Assembly: GCA_005223125.1 (NCBI GenBank)
Contig: NJBH01000001.1
Coordinates: 1-45,934, forward strand
DNA: 45,934 nt
Source of the DNA: Promethearchaeota archaeon Loki_b32
GTDB taxonomy: Archaea; Asgardarchaeota; Lokiarchaeia; Sigyniarchaeales; SOKP01
Direction: 5' to 3'
The notes under the pieces: model-generated
What the model was told of the DNA's origin: nothing
Seen by the model: the letters and a program-made list of their open reading frames with translations, nothing else
The model's database searches: none
Made by a program: the position numbers and the translations under genes
Shown here: in pieces, positions 37,462 to 45,777 of the stretch
Numbering within the stretch: position 1 is the first letter of the stretch
Layout: the number at the start of each line of letters is the position of its first letter

Positions 37462-37650
37462 ACTTTAAGCCTCAATTTTGGAAGATTCTTGTTTTCTTTT
37501 AAAATTAAATATTTTTAATATTATAACTTAAACTTATTTTAATTCTATGAAAAGAATAAAATTGTAATAAATTTTATAGATATACATAATTCAAAAGATA
37601 AAGAACTGTAAAAAATCCTTAGAAAAAATTGAAAATAAACAACCAGAAAG

Positions 37651-37660
37651 AATTTAAATT
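37651..37660 (+). promoter_or_regulatory. TATA-like element for the asnB-like gene
   Basis: aatttaaatt at this position would place transcription initiation near 37685, downstream of GTG 37675 and upstream of ATG 37711. It therefore supports the ATG start. Confidence 0.4.
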
Positions 37661-37674
37661 AGTTTTTAATTAGG

Positions 37675-39555
37675 GTGAATAATTACAAAATCGCCTTAAG
37701 AGTTGAAATTATGAGCGGTATTTGCGGATTTAATAGAGAAAATAAGAACCTTTTAAAGTTAATGTTGGGATCCATAAAACATCGAGGTCTCGATGATGAA
37801 GGTTTATATCTTGATACTGATTTATCTATTGGAATAAGAATTGCACTATTAAAAAGTAGTACATCAAAACAACCAATACATAATGAAAATGAGGATATAT
37901 CGCTTGTATGTGATGGGGAAATTTACAATTATTTAGAACTAAAAACGGACTTAGAGAAAAAAGGTCATAATATTAACACTGATATTAGTTCTGAAATAAT
38001 AATTCATGCTTACGAAGAATGGGGCGAAGAATGTTTTGATAAGTTTCGAGGTGTTTTTAGTTTATGTTTATATGATTCAAGAAAACATTTACTTATTTTG
38101 GCGAGAGATCATATTGGTATTAGGACACTCTATTATTATTTCGATGGGGAAATATTCATATTTGGTTCAGAGATAAAATGTTTATTCCATCATAATATAA
38201 AAAGAGAAATTTATAAAGAAGGTTTTAGCCAATATCTTTCACTTCGATATGTACCCTTTGATAAAACATTATTTAAAGGAATTAAACGAGTGCCAAATTC
38301 AAGTTATTTAAAATTTGATTTAAAAACTAAACAATTAGAGATTAAGAGATACTGGGATTTTAGAATTAAGGTGAATAAAGAAAAATCAGAAGCTCAATTT
38401 ATTCAAGAATTAAAAAATTTAATAATTAATAGTGTAAAAGTTCGCTTAGTCAAGGACATGCCAATTGGTGCATTCTTATCAAGCGGTATTGATTCGTCTT
38501 TAGTTGTAGGTGTATTAAGTAGTTTAATTGATAAGCCTATAAAAACATTTTCAGTAAGATTTGAAGAAGGTGCTCCGGTAAATGAAACCAAACTTGCTCA
38601 AATCGTTGCAGAAAGAAATGGTACTGACCATACAGAACTACTTATAAAATCAGATATTGTTGATGTTATACCTAATATTTCTTGGTATAATGATGATTTA
38701 TTTGCTGATGCGGCAATTATACCACTTTATTTGATGGGAAAGCAGGCTAAAGAACATTTAAATCTAGTCTTTACAGGAGACGGTGCTGATGAGGTTTTTG
38801 CGGGATATTCAGTATATTACCGAGGTCAATATATCAAATATCCAAAATTCTTGCCTCGAACAGTAATAAACTTAAGTAAGAAATTTAATAACTACATCCC
38901 CTTTCAAAGATTTCGAATGGGAATTAATTATCTTGATTGCACTAAAAGTTTATATGACCAATATATGAGAGGAATATTCATAATTTCTGATTTAGAGAAG
39001 AATAATGTTATTCCTTATAAAGCTCAAAAAGTTGAGCTACTAATAAGAAAGACATTTCAAAAAGACTTGGATGTTATTAATCAATTTACAAAATGGGATT
39101 TAAAATATCAATTACCAAGTCAATATAATGTAAAGGTTGATAGGGCACTTTCAGCAGCTTCTTTAACAGGAAGAATACCATTATTAGATAGAGATATTGT
39201 TGCATGGTCATTAACGATTCCGTCTAACTTAAAGCTGAAGGGAAATATTGAAAAATATATTCTGAGAATGGCAATGAAAGATTATGTACCTTCAGAAATT
39301 ATAAAAAGAAAGAAGTTAGGATTTAGTACACCAATTAATCTTTGGCTCAACAAGGGATTAAGAGAAATATCAGGAGACCTTTTAGACAGACTATCAAAAA
39401 GAATCAAGCTAATCAAACCGAAATATGTGAAATTTATTAAAAAACGGCGCTTAAATCGATTATTTGAATCACAAGCATGGAGCTTAATTATGTTTGAATT
39501 ATGGTATGAGACATTTATAGAGAATGATGGATTAAATCCTATAAACCTATATTAA
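37675..39555 (+). CDS. Asparagine-synthetase-like protein lacking the catalytic N-terminal Cys
   Basis: A protein of 614 residues from the preferred ATG at 37711 (626 from GTG 37675). The synthetase half is typical (FLSSGIDSSLVVGVL, FTGDGADEVFAGY, LGFSTPINLWL). The glutaminase half aligns end to end with the neighbouring AsnB but is eroded at key points: the start is MSGICG, so the nucleophile position after Met is Ser; RGPDD reads RGLDD; NGEIYN reads DGEIYN. Glutamine hydrolysis is therefore doubtful; a free-ammonia route or an amide-bond-forming role like beta-lactam-synthetase relatives is possible. It is next to a methyltransferase and a GT4 gene, suggesting glycan modification. Confidence 0.85.
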   Translation: MNNYKIALRVEIMSGICGFNRENKNLLKLMLGSIKHRGLDDEGLYLDTDLSIGIRIALLKSSTSKQPIHNENEDISLVCDGEIYNYLELKTDLEKKGHNINTDISSEIIIHAYEEWGEECFDKFRGVFSLCLYDSRKHLLILARDHIGIRTLYYYFDGEIFIFGSEIKCLFHHNIKREIYKEGFSQYLSLRYVPFDKTLFKGIKRVPNSSYLKFDLKTKQLEIKRYWDFRIKVNKEKSEAQFIQELKNLIINSVKVRLVKDMPIGAFLSSGIDSSLVVGVLSSLIDKPIKTFSVRFEEGAPVNETKLAQIVAERNGTDHTELLIKSDIVDVIPNISWYNDDLFADAAIIPLYLMGKQAKEHLNLVFTGDGADEVFAGYSVYYRGQYIKYPKFLPRTVINLSKKFNNYIPFQRFRMGINYLDCTKSLYDQYMRGIFIISDLEKNNVIPYKAQKVELLIRKTFQKDLDVINQFTKWDLKYQLPSQYNVKVDRALSAASLTGRIPLLDRDIVAWSLTIPSNLKLKGNIEKYILRMAMKDYVPSEIIKRKKLGFSTPINLWLNKGLREISGDLLDRLSKRIKLIKPKYVKFIKKRRLNRLFESQAWSLIMFELWYETFIENDGLNPINLY

Positions 39556-39648
39556 TTCTGTTAAAAATTTAAATCAGCGTAAAATATGATGTAATTTGTT
39601 TTTATACAATTTAATATCACAAATCTTTTTAAAAAAAAATTAGAGCCT

Positions 39649-40488
39649 ATGAACAGTACAGAAGAATTTAAAAGAAATCTAAAAAACAAAATTGATGGAA
39701 TATCATTTTCATTTGGAGCGAATTGGAAAAGATACTTAGATTCACTCACTATTGAAAAAATTCAAATTGCTAAACAGGGTTTAAAAGATTTTTTAGGTAA
39801 TATCACAGGTAAGACTTGTATAGATATTGGAAGCGGAAGTGGGATATTTTCATATTCGATGTACGCTCTAGGTGCTAAGGAGGTTACCAGTATTGATAAT
39901 GATCCATTTTCAGTAAAATGCGCAAATTATTTAAAAAGTAAAGTAAAAAATCCTGAGAGATGGAATATTTATCAAGGCTCTATTTTAGACAAAATATTTA
40001 TTTCGCAAATTGGTAAATATGACATTGTATATTCATGGGGAGTTCTCCATCACACTGGTAATATGTGGGAAGCCATTAAAAATGCAGCGTCGTTAGTAAA
40101 TGATAATGGAATTTTTTATTTAGCGATTTATAATAAAACCAGAAGTTCGAGATTCTGGTTAAAAGTAAAAAAAATTTATAACTTTTCACCCAAAATTGGT
40201 AAAAAATTCATGAATTTTCTATTATTTTCTGATATGTACTTTATACTACCCTTATTATCATTAAAAAATCCTTTAATCAGACTTAAAAATTATAAAAAAA
40301 AGAGGGGTATGGACCCAATGACAGATGTAAAGGATTGGTTGGGAGGTTACCCTTTTGAGGTTGCAACTTTTAGAGAAATTGTAACTTTTCTTAACAGAAT
40401 TAATCAAAATTTCAAATTAATAAAATATAATAAAGTAAATCCTAATGGAAACGCGAATAATGAACTAGTTTTTAAAAATGTAAAATAA
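39649..40488 (+). CDS. SAM-dependent methyltransferase
   Basis: A 279-residue class I methyltransferase. Motif I is CIDIGSGSGIFSYSM, the acidic residue after strand 2 is in VTSIDNDPFS, and motif IV is YDIVYSWGVLHHTGN, followed by AIYNKTRSSRFW and a C-terminal WLGGYPFEVAT segment. This clade is common in polysaccharide clusters and is likely to act on a sugar or a glycan intermediate. It lies about 90 bp after the asnB-like gene and about 30 bp before a GT4 gene, all in one direction, so probably an operon. Confidence 0.85.
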   Translation: MNSTEEFKRNLKNKIDGISFSFGANWKRYLDSLTIEKIQIAKQGLKDFLGNITGKTCIDIGSGSGIFSYSMYALGAKEVTSIDNDPFSVKCANYLKSKVKNPERWNIYQGSILDKIFISQIGKYDIVYSWGVLHHTGNMWEAIKNAASLVNDNGIFYLAIYNKTRSSRFWLKVKKIYNFSPKIGKKFMNFLLFSDMYFILPLLSLKNPLIRLKNYKKKRGMDPMTDVKDWLGGYPFEVATFREIVTFLNRINQNFKLIKYNKVNPNGNANNELVFKNVK

Positions 40489-40519
40489 TAATATCAATTA
40501 AAATGGATTAATCAATTAA

Positions 40520-41683
40520 ATGAAGATTCTAATTTATTCTTATAATTTCCTTCCAAAAAACCGAGGTGGGATGGAGAAATTTATATTTTCCTTAGTGCAA
40601 AGGCTAAAAAAAAATCATGAAATTAGCTTATTATTACCTAAACGACATAATATCTATATTAGCGATATTAAAACTTATCATGTCTGTGAAATATTTCCAA
40701 ATTATAATAGAGAGAATTTAAGTCGCTTAAAATTACTTATTAAAGACTTCTTACAATTCTTATCGAATATTATATCCATGTCTATTGTATTACCACGTGT
40801 TTTAAAAAAAAATAAAATTCAAATTGTTACTGTATTTCAACCATCTCTTTACTCTACTTTAGTTAACTTTATTGCGTTGTTATTTAAAAAGAGAACATGT
40901 ATTAGCTTAAGAGGTATTGAAGGAGATGTGAATCTTTTTTATCAATTATCAATGGACTCAACCTTTCTATTTTCAAGAGCTGTAATTATTAATTCAAAAG
41001 ACTTGTTTGATAGATATTTAAAAACTACATATATTCCTAGGGTTTTATTTTCAAATAAAAAAGTTTATTATCTTCCTAACGGGATAAATGTTGACTATTG
41101 GAAACCAGATAAAACTGATAAAGTCAGTAAAGAGTCAGATTTAATATTTGTAGGAAACCTCAAGGATAAATCACAAATTAATAATAAGGGAATTAAATTT
41201 TTATATGAAGCAATTAAAATTCTAAGAGAAAATAATAATTTGAATTTGAAGGTATTGATTATCGGACATGCTAATATGTATTTATTAAAGAAAATGATCG
41301 CACCTGACATTGAAAAATATTTTAATTTTTACGGTTTCTTAGAAAATTACAGCACATTAAAAACTAAAATTCAAAAGAGTAAAATATATGTATTACCATC
41401 CATTTCCGAAGGAATGCCAAATAGTTTAATGGAAGCTATGGCTCTGGAGATGCCTTGTATTGCTAGCAATGTAGGGGGAGTACCTGAACTAATTGAACAT
41501 AATGTTGATGGATTAATTTCTGAACCCAAAAATCCAAAAAAATTAGCTGATTTAATTCGATTATTACTTGAAGATGAAAATCTTCAAAAAAAATTAGGTA
41601 TTAATGCGAGGAAAAAAATGGTAAATAAGTTTAATTGGAATCAGATTATAAAAAAATTGGAAATCCTCTATGGAAAACTTTAA
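40520..41683 (+). CDS. GT4 family glycosyltransferase
   Basis: A 387-residue GT-B enzyme. The N-terminal glycine loop is FLPKNRGGMEKFIFSL, then SLRGIEGDVN, LPNGINVDYWKP, and the donor site SISEGMPNSLMEAMALEMPCIASNVGGVPELI with the full EX7E motif. It is cytosolic or peripheral and transfers a sugar from a nucleotide donor. It is the last gene of the asnB-like/methyltransferase/GT4 run and is convergent with the next GT4 gene. Confidence 0.9.
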   Translation: MKILIYSYNFLPKNRGGMEKFIFSLVQRLKKNHEISLLLPKRHNIYISDIKTYHVCEIFPNYNRENLSRLKLLIKDFLQFLSNIISMSIVLPRVLKKNKIQIVTVFQPSLYSTLVNFIALLFKKRTCISLRGIEGDVNLFYQLSMDSTFLFSRAVIINSKDLFDRYLKTTYIPRVLFSNKKVYYLPNGINVDYWKPDKTDKVSKESDLIFVGNLKDKSQINNKGIKFLYEAIKILRENNNLNLKVLIIGHANMYLLKKMIAPDIEKYFNFYGFLENYSTLKTKIQKSKIYVLPSISEGMPNSLMEAMALEMPCIASNVGGVPELIEHNVDGLISEPKNPKKLADLIRLLLEDENLQKKLGINARKKMVNKFNWNQIIKKLEILYGKL

Positions 41684-41703
41684 TAAAAGATTAGTATCAA
41701 TCT

Positions 41704-42891
41704 TCAATGTGAATATAACTTTATCCATTTCTTTCCGATGACATTTATATCAAATTGATTTTTTATTTTAGTTTTTGCTTTTTCCATCATGTCTGTTCGT
41801 TGTATTTTTGATAAATTAAAAAAAATTCCCAAATTTTTTTCAATATTAACAATATCCCCCGGATTAACAATATATCCAGTATTCCCAATTATATGTTTAA
41901 TTTCACCTACATTTGTACCTAAACAAGGGACATATGAAGCCATTGCTTCTAATATTACATTAGGGCATCCCTCTACATAGGATGTAAGAACAAGCAGATC
42001 TGCAATAGCTAAAAGTTCTTTAATATCATCTCTCTTACCTAGAAATATTACATTTTCCTCTAAATTAAATTCTCTAATTTTTTTTTTTAAGAGATCAGTA
42101 TATTTTCCTTCTCCAATGAAAAGCACCTTATATTTCTCCGCTTTCTTTTTTTCTTTTAAATTTTTTAAGAAATTTTGAAAGGCAATTAAGAAATCAATCA
42201 TTCCTAATACTTTTTGGAGAAAAATCATATATCCAATGTACAAAATAATTTTATCGTCTGTTTTTAAAGAAAAGTCAAGCTTTAAGTTTCGAATCAAAAT
42301 TTCTCTCTCTATTTCAGTCGATACATGAAAATAATCTAAATTTTCAATTGCATTTGGTATCCAACAAAAATTTTTTAATTTAAATTTTTTCTTTAAAAAA
42401 TTTACGATTTTTCTGCTCATTAAAATAGTTTTTTTTGAGTTATATGCAATAAAATTAATATCTAAATTAAATAAGAAAGGATATGGGTAATCTAAACCAT
42501 GGATTGTATAAATGTATGGTATTTTGAATATTTTGGATAAAAAGTAAGCAACAAATCCTGAAGGGAGTGGTGAATGAGCATGGATTAAGTCGATTTGAAA
42601 TTTTCTTTTAATTTTTATAGCTTTTAAATAACCATAAATAATAAATTTCAAAAAAAAAATAGTTCGCTTAATTAGTCCTGCACTAATTCTGGGAGCTTGA
42701 AATGGTAAATAATAAATTTCAAAATTATCATTAATTTTTTTACTTTTAAAAAATGAATTACTTTTTGATTTACAAGCAATATTAATAGTTTTAATTTTAT
42801 TTTTTGAACAATATTTAGATAAAAGATATGCCTGCTTAGCTGGTCCTCCGATATCTGGAAAGATTCTAGTGCTAATCCTTAAAATTTGCAT
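41704..42891 (-). CDS. GT4 family glycosyltransferase
   Basis: A 395-residue GT-B enzyme: RIFPDIGGPAKQAYLLSKYC (acceptor loop), LIHAHSPLPSG, TIHGLDYPYP, WIPNAIENLDYF and SYVEGCPNVILEAMASYVPCLGTNVGEIKHI with EX7E. It is a complete gene bordering the insertion element. Its promoter region (42892-42956) contains a 22-bp perfect palindrome and ends at the left end of the element, so insertion may have affected upstream regulatory sequence. Confidence 0.9.
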   Translation of the reverse strand: MQILRISTRIFPDIGGPAKQAYLLSKYCSKNKIKTINIACKSKSNSFFKSKKINDNFEIYYLPFQAPRISAGLIKRTIFFLKFIIYGYLKAIKIKRKFQIDLIHAHSPLPSGFVAYFLSKIFKIPYIYTIHGLDYPYPFLFNLDINFIAYNSKKTILMSRKIVNFLKKKFKLKNFCWIPNAIENLDYFHVSTEIEREILIRNLKLDFSLKTDDKIILYIGYMIFLQKVLGMIDFLIAFQNFLKNLKEKKKAEKYKVLFIGEGKYTDLLKKKIREFNLEENVIFLGKRDDIKELLAIADLLVLTSYVEGCPNVILEAMASYVPCLGTNVGEIKHIIGNTGYIVNPGDIVNIEKNLGIFFNLSKIQRTDMMEKAKTKIKNQFDINVIGKKWIKLYSH

Positions 42892-42917
42892 TATTTTAAT
42901 TCATAAAATTGTATTTC

Positions 42918-42939
42918 TTAATAAAAATATTTTTATTAA
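42918..42939. repeat. 22-bp perfect palindrome in a promoter region
   Basis: ttaataaaaat followed directly by its reverse complement atttttattaa, 27 bp upstream of the GT4 start on the minus strand and 18 bp from the left end of the insertion element. It may be an operator, or chance in AT-rich DNA. Confidence 0.4.
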
Positions 42940-42956
42940 AAACTGATGATACAATA

Positions 42957-43021
42957 GAGAGTATTTTTAAATCTATAAATTAATCTCATTTTTAAAGATT
43001 TTAAATCTTATTCCGACTAAA
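42957..43021 (+). repeat. Left terminal inverted repeat
   Basis: It runs from gagagtatttttaaatc to ttccgactaaa. It is unusually long for an IS and matches the right end in 64 of 65 positions. Inside it, at 43037-43051, lies the motif shared with the dispersed repeats. Confidence 0.85.
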
Positions 43022-43208
43022 TTTCTAGATATCTTCATTTAAATTTTGTCGCAAAAATGGAAAAACTAGCTTCGAATTAATGTGAAATCTAATAAATGTT
43101 AATAGTTTCGTATTAGTTCTTTTAGAATTGGATTTCACAGAATGAATTAGGTTTCATAATCAGTGAAAATTATATATAATAGGCATTAAATGAACCAAAA
43201 CATTTAAA

Positions 43209-44720
43209 TTGGGTTTAAGATTATTACTCATAAAACATCGAGGAAAACAATTGATTGTTTTAAAATATAAAAATTATAATTCGTTTGCCCAAATGCAAAT
43301 TACAGATTATATATTTAAGATAGAGAAACAGATATTTGTGATGAGAATCCCGAAAGATTACAGGACAGCGATGAAACTCATAAATAGCGTCCCTCGAAAA
43401 CCAAAGCAAAAGCGCGGTAGAAAGAAAGATATTACGAAATTGTTCTATAAGATTGACCATTTTATTAAAAAGGGTGATTTATCAGCGATTAAGCCTCAAT
43501 ATCTTAGGAGATTTCGAGATGTAGCGGTTGTACCCGAGTCAGAGATAACTTATAAGGGAATTAGTCAGGTTGAAAAACTGATGCTGAAAGCCCTTTCTGG
43601 CTTTACCGGCTTTTTTGAACACATTATAAATTGTAATAATTTCACTTATTTTGATGATTTACAAGGAAAGCTAGAAATAAAAGGGATTTCTTTTAGAGAG
43701 CGATTCTTACACGATATAATCATTATTGAACTGTCCCGCATTCACATAGGAATTGATAATTACACGTCCTACATGAATGCAATTAGATATTTTCAAGCTA
43801 ATTACCTTAAAACCGTACTTCACGACCCCTCCTACTTTCCTGATGTATCTATAGTAAGCCATGCATTAAGAGCCATTCCCTTAGAAACATTAAGGCAGTT
43901 TTTCCTTGAATTGCTTGAAGAGACATACGAGTATAAGATAATAAAAAATAGAATATTGATTTGGGATGCACAATTCGTTCATTCTAATAGTAGCGATCAA
44001 TTCAACAAAGAAAAAGATTCTTATAACGATCCAGATGCGGGATTTTGTAGACATCAAGGAAAAAGCTATGGTGTGGGATATAAAGTGTCTACAATTTACG
44101 CCTATTGTGGCAATCGTTCCGTTCCAATCTATTGCGAGTTATTTTCGGGCAATACTAGCGAACATACGGTTTTTAAAGAGACATTTAAGCATTTTTTTGC
44201 ATTAGGTTTCGAGAGTCCCTTGATAATTCTAGCTGACGCCGGTCCTTATTCCATCGAGATTTTAAAGTGGATTTTTGAAATGGGTATAATTCCTTTGATA
44301 AATTCAAAAAAGTCCATAAAAAATCAAAATATAATGAAACTCAATGACAATTTCTACGTTAACATGGATTTCATTCCTTCTGATTGGGCAAAGGAAGATT
44401 TAATCCTAATGATGAATATTAGATCTGAAATTGAGCGCCAATTTTCTCATAATATAGTTATATATCACGCTAGACGAGCAAACGTGCGTGGGTTAGAAAT
44501 GGTTTCAAAGCATCGTTATTTAATTTTGATATTAGATCTTCTCAAAATTAATACGGCTTACAAGCTTGGAAGACCTGACATGATTGGTAAAACTCGCGTC
44601 TTTACAATGACAAAAGGCGTTGATTTTTATTCAATATTTCCTGAAATTGCGAAAGAAGATGGGTTTCAGATCCTTTTACCGGAATATTCGCGAAATCCGA
44701 CATTTTTAAGAATGGGATAA
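43209..44720 (+). CDS. DDE-type transposase
   Basis: A protein of up to 503 residues from TTG 43209; ATG 43293 would give 475. The N-terminal region is basic (RKPKQKRGRKKD). The catalytic core reads IWDAQFVH (first Asp), GNTSEHTVFK, LIILADAGPYS (second Asp) and MNIRSEIERQFSH (Glu with a following basic residue), an IS4/IS5-like DDE pattern; I cannot name the IS family. A TATA-like ttatatataa near 43169 fits a start at 43209. Codons and the intact frame suggest a functional enzyme. It fills nearly all the space between the inverted repeats. Confidence 0.85.
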   Translation: MGLRLLLIKHRGKQLIVLKYKNYNSFAQMQITDYIFKIEKQIFVMRIPKDYRTAMKLINSVPRKPKQKRGRKKDITKLFYKIDHFIKKGDLSAIKPQYLRRFRDVAVVPESEITYKGISQVEKLMLKALSGFTGFFEHIINCNNFTYFDDLQGKLEIKGISFRERFLHDIIIIELSRIHIGIDNYTSYMNAIRYFQANYLKTVLHDPSYFPDVSIVSHALRAIPLETLRQFFLELLEETYEYKIIKNRILIWDAQFVHSNSSDQFNKEKDSYNDPDAGFCRHQGKSYGVGYKVSTIYAYCGNRSVPIYCELFSGNTSEHTVFKETFKHFFALGFESPLIILADAGPYSIEILKWIFEMGIIPLINSKKSIKNQNIMKLNDNFYVNMDFIPSDWAKEDLILMMNIRSEIERQFSHNIVIYHARRANVRGLEMVSKHRYLILILDLLKINTAYKLGRPDMIGKTRVFTMTKGVDFYSIFPEIAKEDGFQILLPEYSRNPTFLRMG

Positions 44721-44727
44721 TCACGAT

Positions 44728-44792
44728 TTTAGTCGGAGTAAGATTTAAAATCTTTAAAAATGAGATTAATTTATAGATTTAAAAATACTCTC
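44728..44792 (-). repeat. Right terminal inverted repeat
   Basis: Reverse complement of 42957-43021 with one mismatch. It begins eight bases after the transposase stop codon. Confidence 0.85.
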
Positions 44793-44876
44793 ATTAATTT
44801 ATAAAGTTAAAGATTAAAAAGAATCGAAAGATAGGTGATTATTTCTTAAAATATATAATTATTGTAATCATTTGAT

Positions 44877-44966
44877 TTAAATTCCTTTATGCCATGTGAA
44901 AAAACGGCATTTTGAACCAGGTCAGCATCCCTCTTCCATATAGGCGTCGCTAGTATTAATAAGAAT
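44877..44966 (-). pseudogene. Possible relic of a small Cys-containing protein
   Basis: In one minus-strand frame this short, relatively GC-rich patch reads DAYMEEGC, a TGA, then PGSKCRFFTWHKGI and a stop. The residue mix (Cys, Trp, His, Gly) looks like the end of a metal-binding protein. There is no start and the frame is broken, so this is only a suggestion. No family was recognised. Confidence 0.25.
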
Positions 44967-44990
44967 TTATTGATATTTTATCTTAATTAC

Positions 44991-45488
44991 TTAACTTATT
45001 TTATTACCACAATTCTTACAGAAGTTAGCAGTAGATTTATTTCTCTCTCCACAATATTGGCAGATATAAGATTTAGTTCTTAAGGGGGCATGCGCATCGT
45101 GATTTGTTTGATTTTGTGTAAAGTCAATATTAGTTAAAATTGTCGTATTTATTAATTCACTTAATTTTGCACTTTCTAGTTGACCTGAATCTCTATATTT
45201 AGCCATTGTAATTGTAAATAGATGGTTATCTCTTGTTTCTACAATAACTGTGTAAATTTTTCGATTTTTTATAGCATAAGCTTTTTTAATTGCCGATAAT
45301 GGTATTTTAAAGCCATCAGTATAATTATCAATAGGAGTACCAACTTCTGTAAGGGATATATTCGATTTTTTCATAAATGATAGCTCTTGGTCAGTTAATA
45401 TTATTTTTCCCAATTCCATTTCAAATTGCCAATCTTTTCCTACCTCTCCTTCCCGAAAAAACCCATCCGAAGAAAATATTATTGTCAT
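44991..45488 (-). CDS. PH/GRAM-like domain protein with C-terminal zinc ribbon
   Basis: A 165-residue protein. Residues about 20-115 look like a small beta-rich PH/GRAM-type domain (GKIILTDQELSFMKK, FKIPLSAIKKAYAIKNRKIYTVIVETRDNHLFTITM with the pattern of successive strands). A linker with His/Asp and Thr follows, then a zinc ribbon (CQYCGERNKSTANFCKNCG, four Cys). No membrane segment is present, so it is probably cytosolic and membrane- or partner-binding. The zinc ribbon resembles the one in the 2566-3411 protein. The function is unknown. It is a single gene downstream of the insertion element. Confidence 0.7.
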   Translation of the reverse strand: MTIIFSSDGFFREGEVGKDWQFEMELGKIILTDQELSFMKKSNISLTEVGTPIDNYTDGFKIPLSAIKKAYAIKNRKIYTVIVETRDNHLFTITMAKYRDSGQLESAKLSELINTTILTNIDFTQNQTNHDAHAPLRTKSYICQYCGERNKSTANFCKNCGNKIS

Positions 45489-45777
45489 AATTCTGTTGTT
45501 TTGATTATTCTTTATTTCATAAAAATAAAATCTATCTTAATTTATTCATGGTTTATCTTACTTATATTTGATATATAGTCCAATTTTTTTATTTAAATAG
45601 ATTTTTAAATACAAACTCGATAAGTACATTAAAGCCCTACAAAAAGAAAACAATAAAAATATCTTTTTGAAGAGGTTATGAAAAGAAAATAAATTTTATT
45701 ACAAAACATAAAAAAGTAGGTGTTAACATACGTCAGAACAATTATTAAACTGTAGAGAATTTGTTCTTAAAGAAAAA

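Larger units (their letters stand above)
42957..44792 (+). mobile_element. Insertion sequence with 65-bp terminal inverted repeats
   Basis: The ends 42957-43021 and 44728-44792 are inverted copies of each other over 65 bp with a single mismatch (43011 against its partner). They enclose one transposase gene. The element is 1836 bp. No clear target duplication flanks it (the bases outside are ...acaata and attaat...). The near identity of the ends suggests recent activity. Confidence 0.85.

Noticed and set aside
42940-44810. Target-site duplication of the insertion element
   Set aside because: Bases outside the inverted repeats (acaata on the left, attaat on the right) do not form a convincing direct repeat, so none is claimed.
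10591-45000. TGA or TAA reassigned to a sense codon, because several frames contain in-frame stops
   Set aside because: Other genes end normally at TGA (for example 8165, 15274, 25296) and at TAA, and the interrupted genes are mostly truncated relics. The interrupting codons also differ, so decay or sequence error is simpler.
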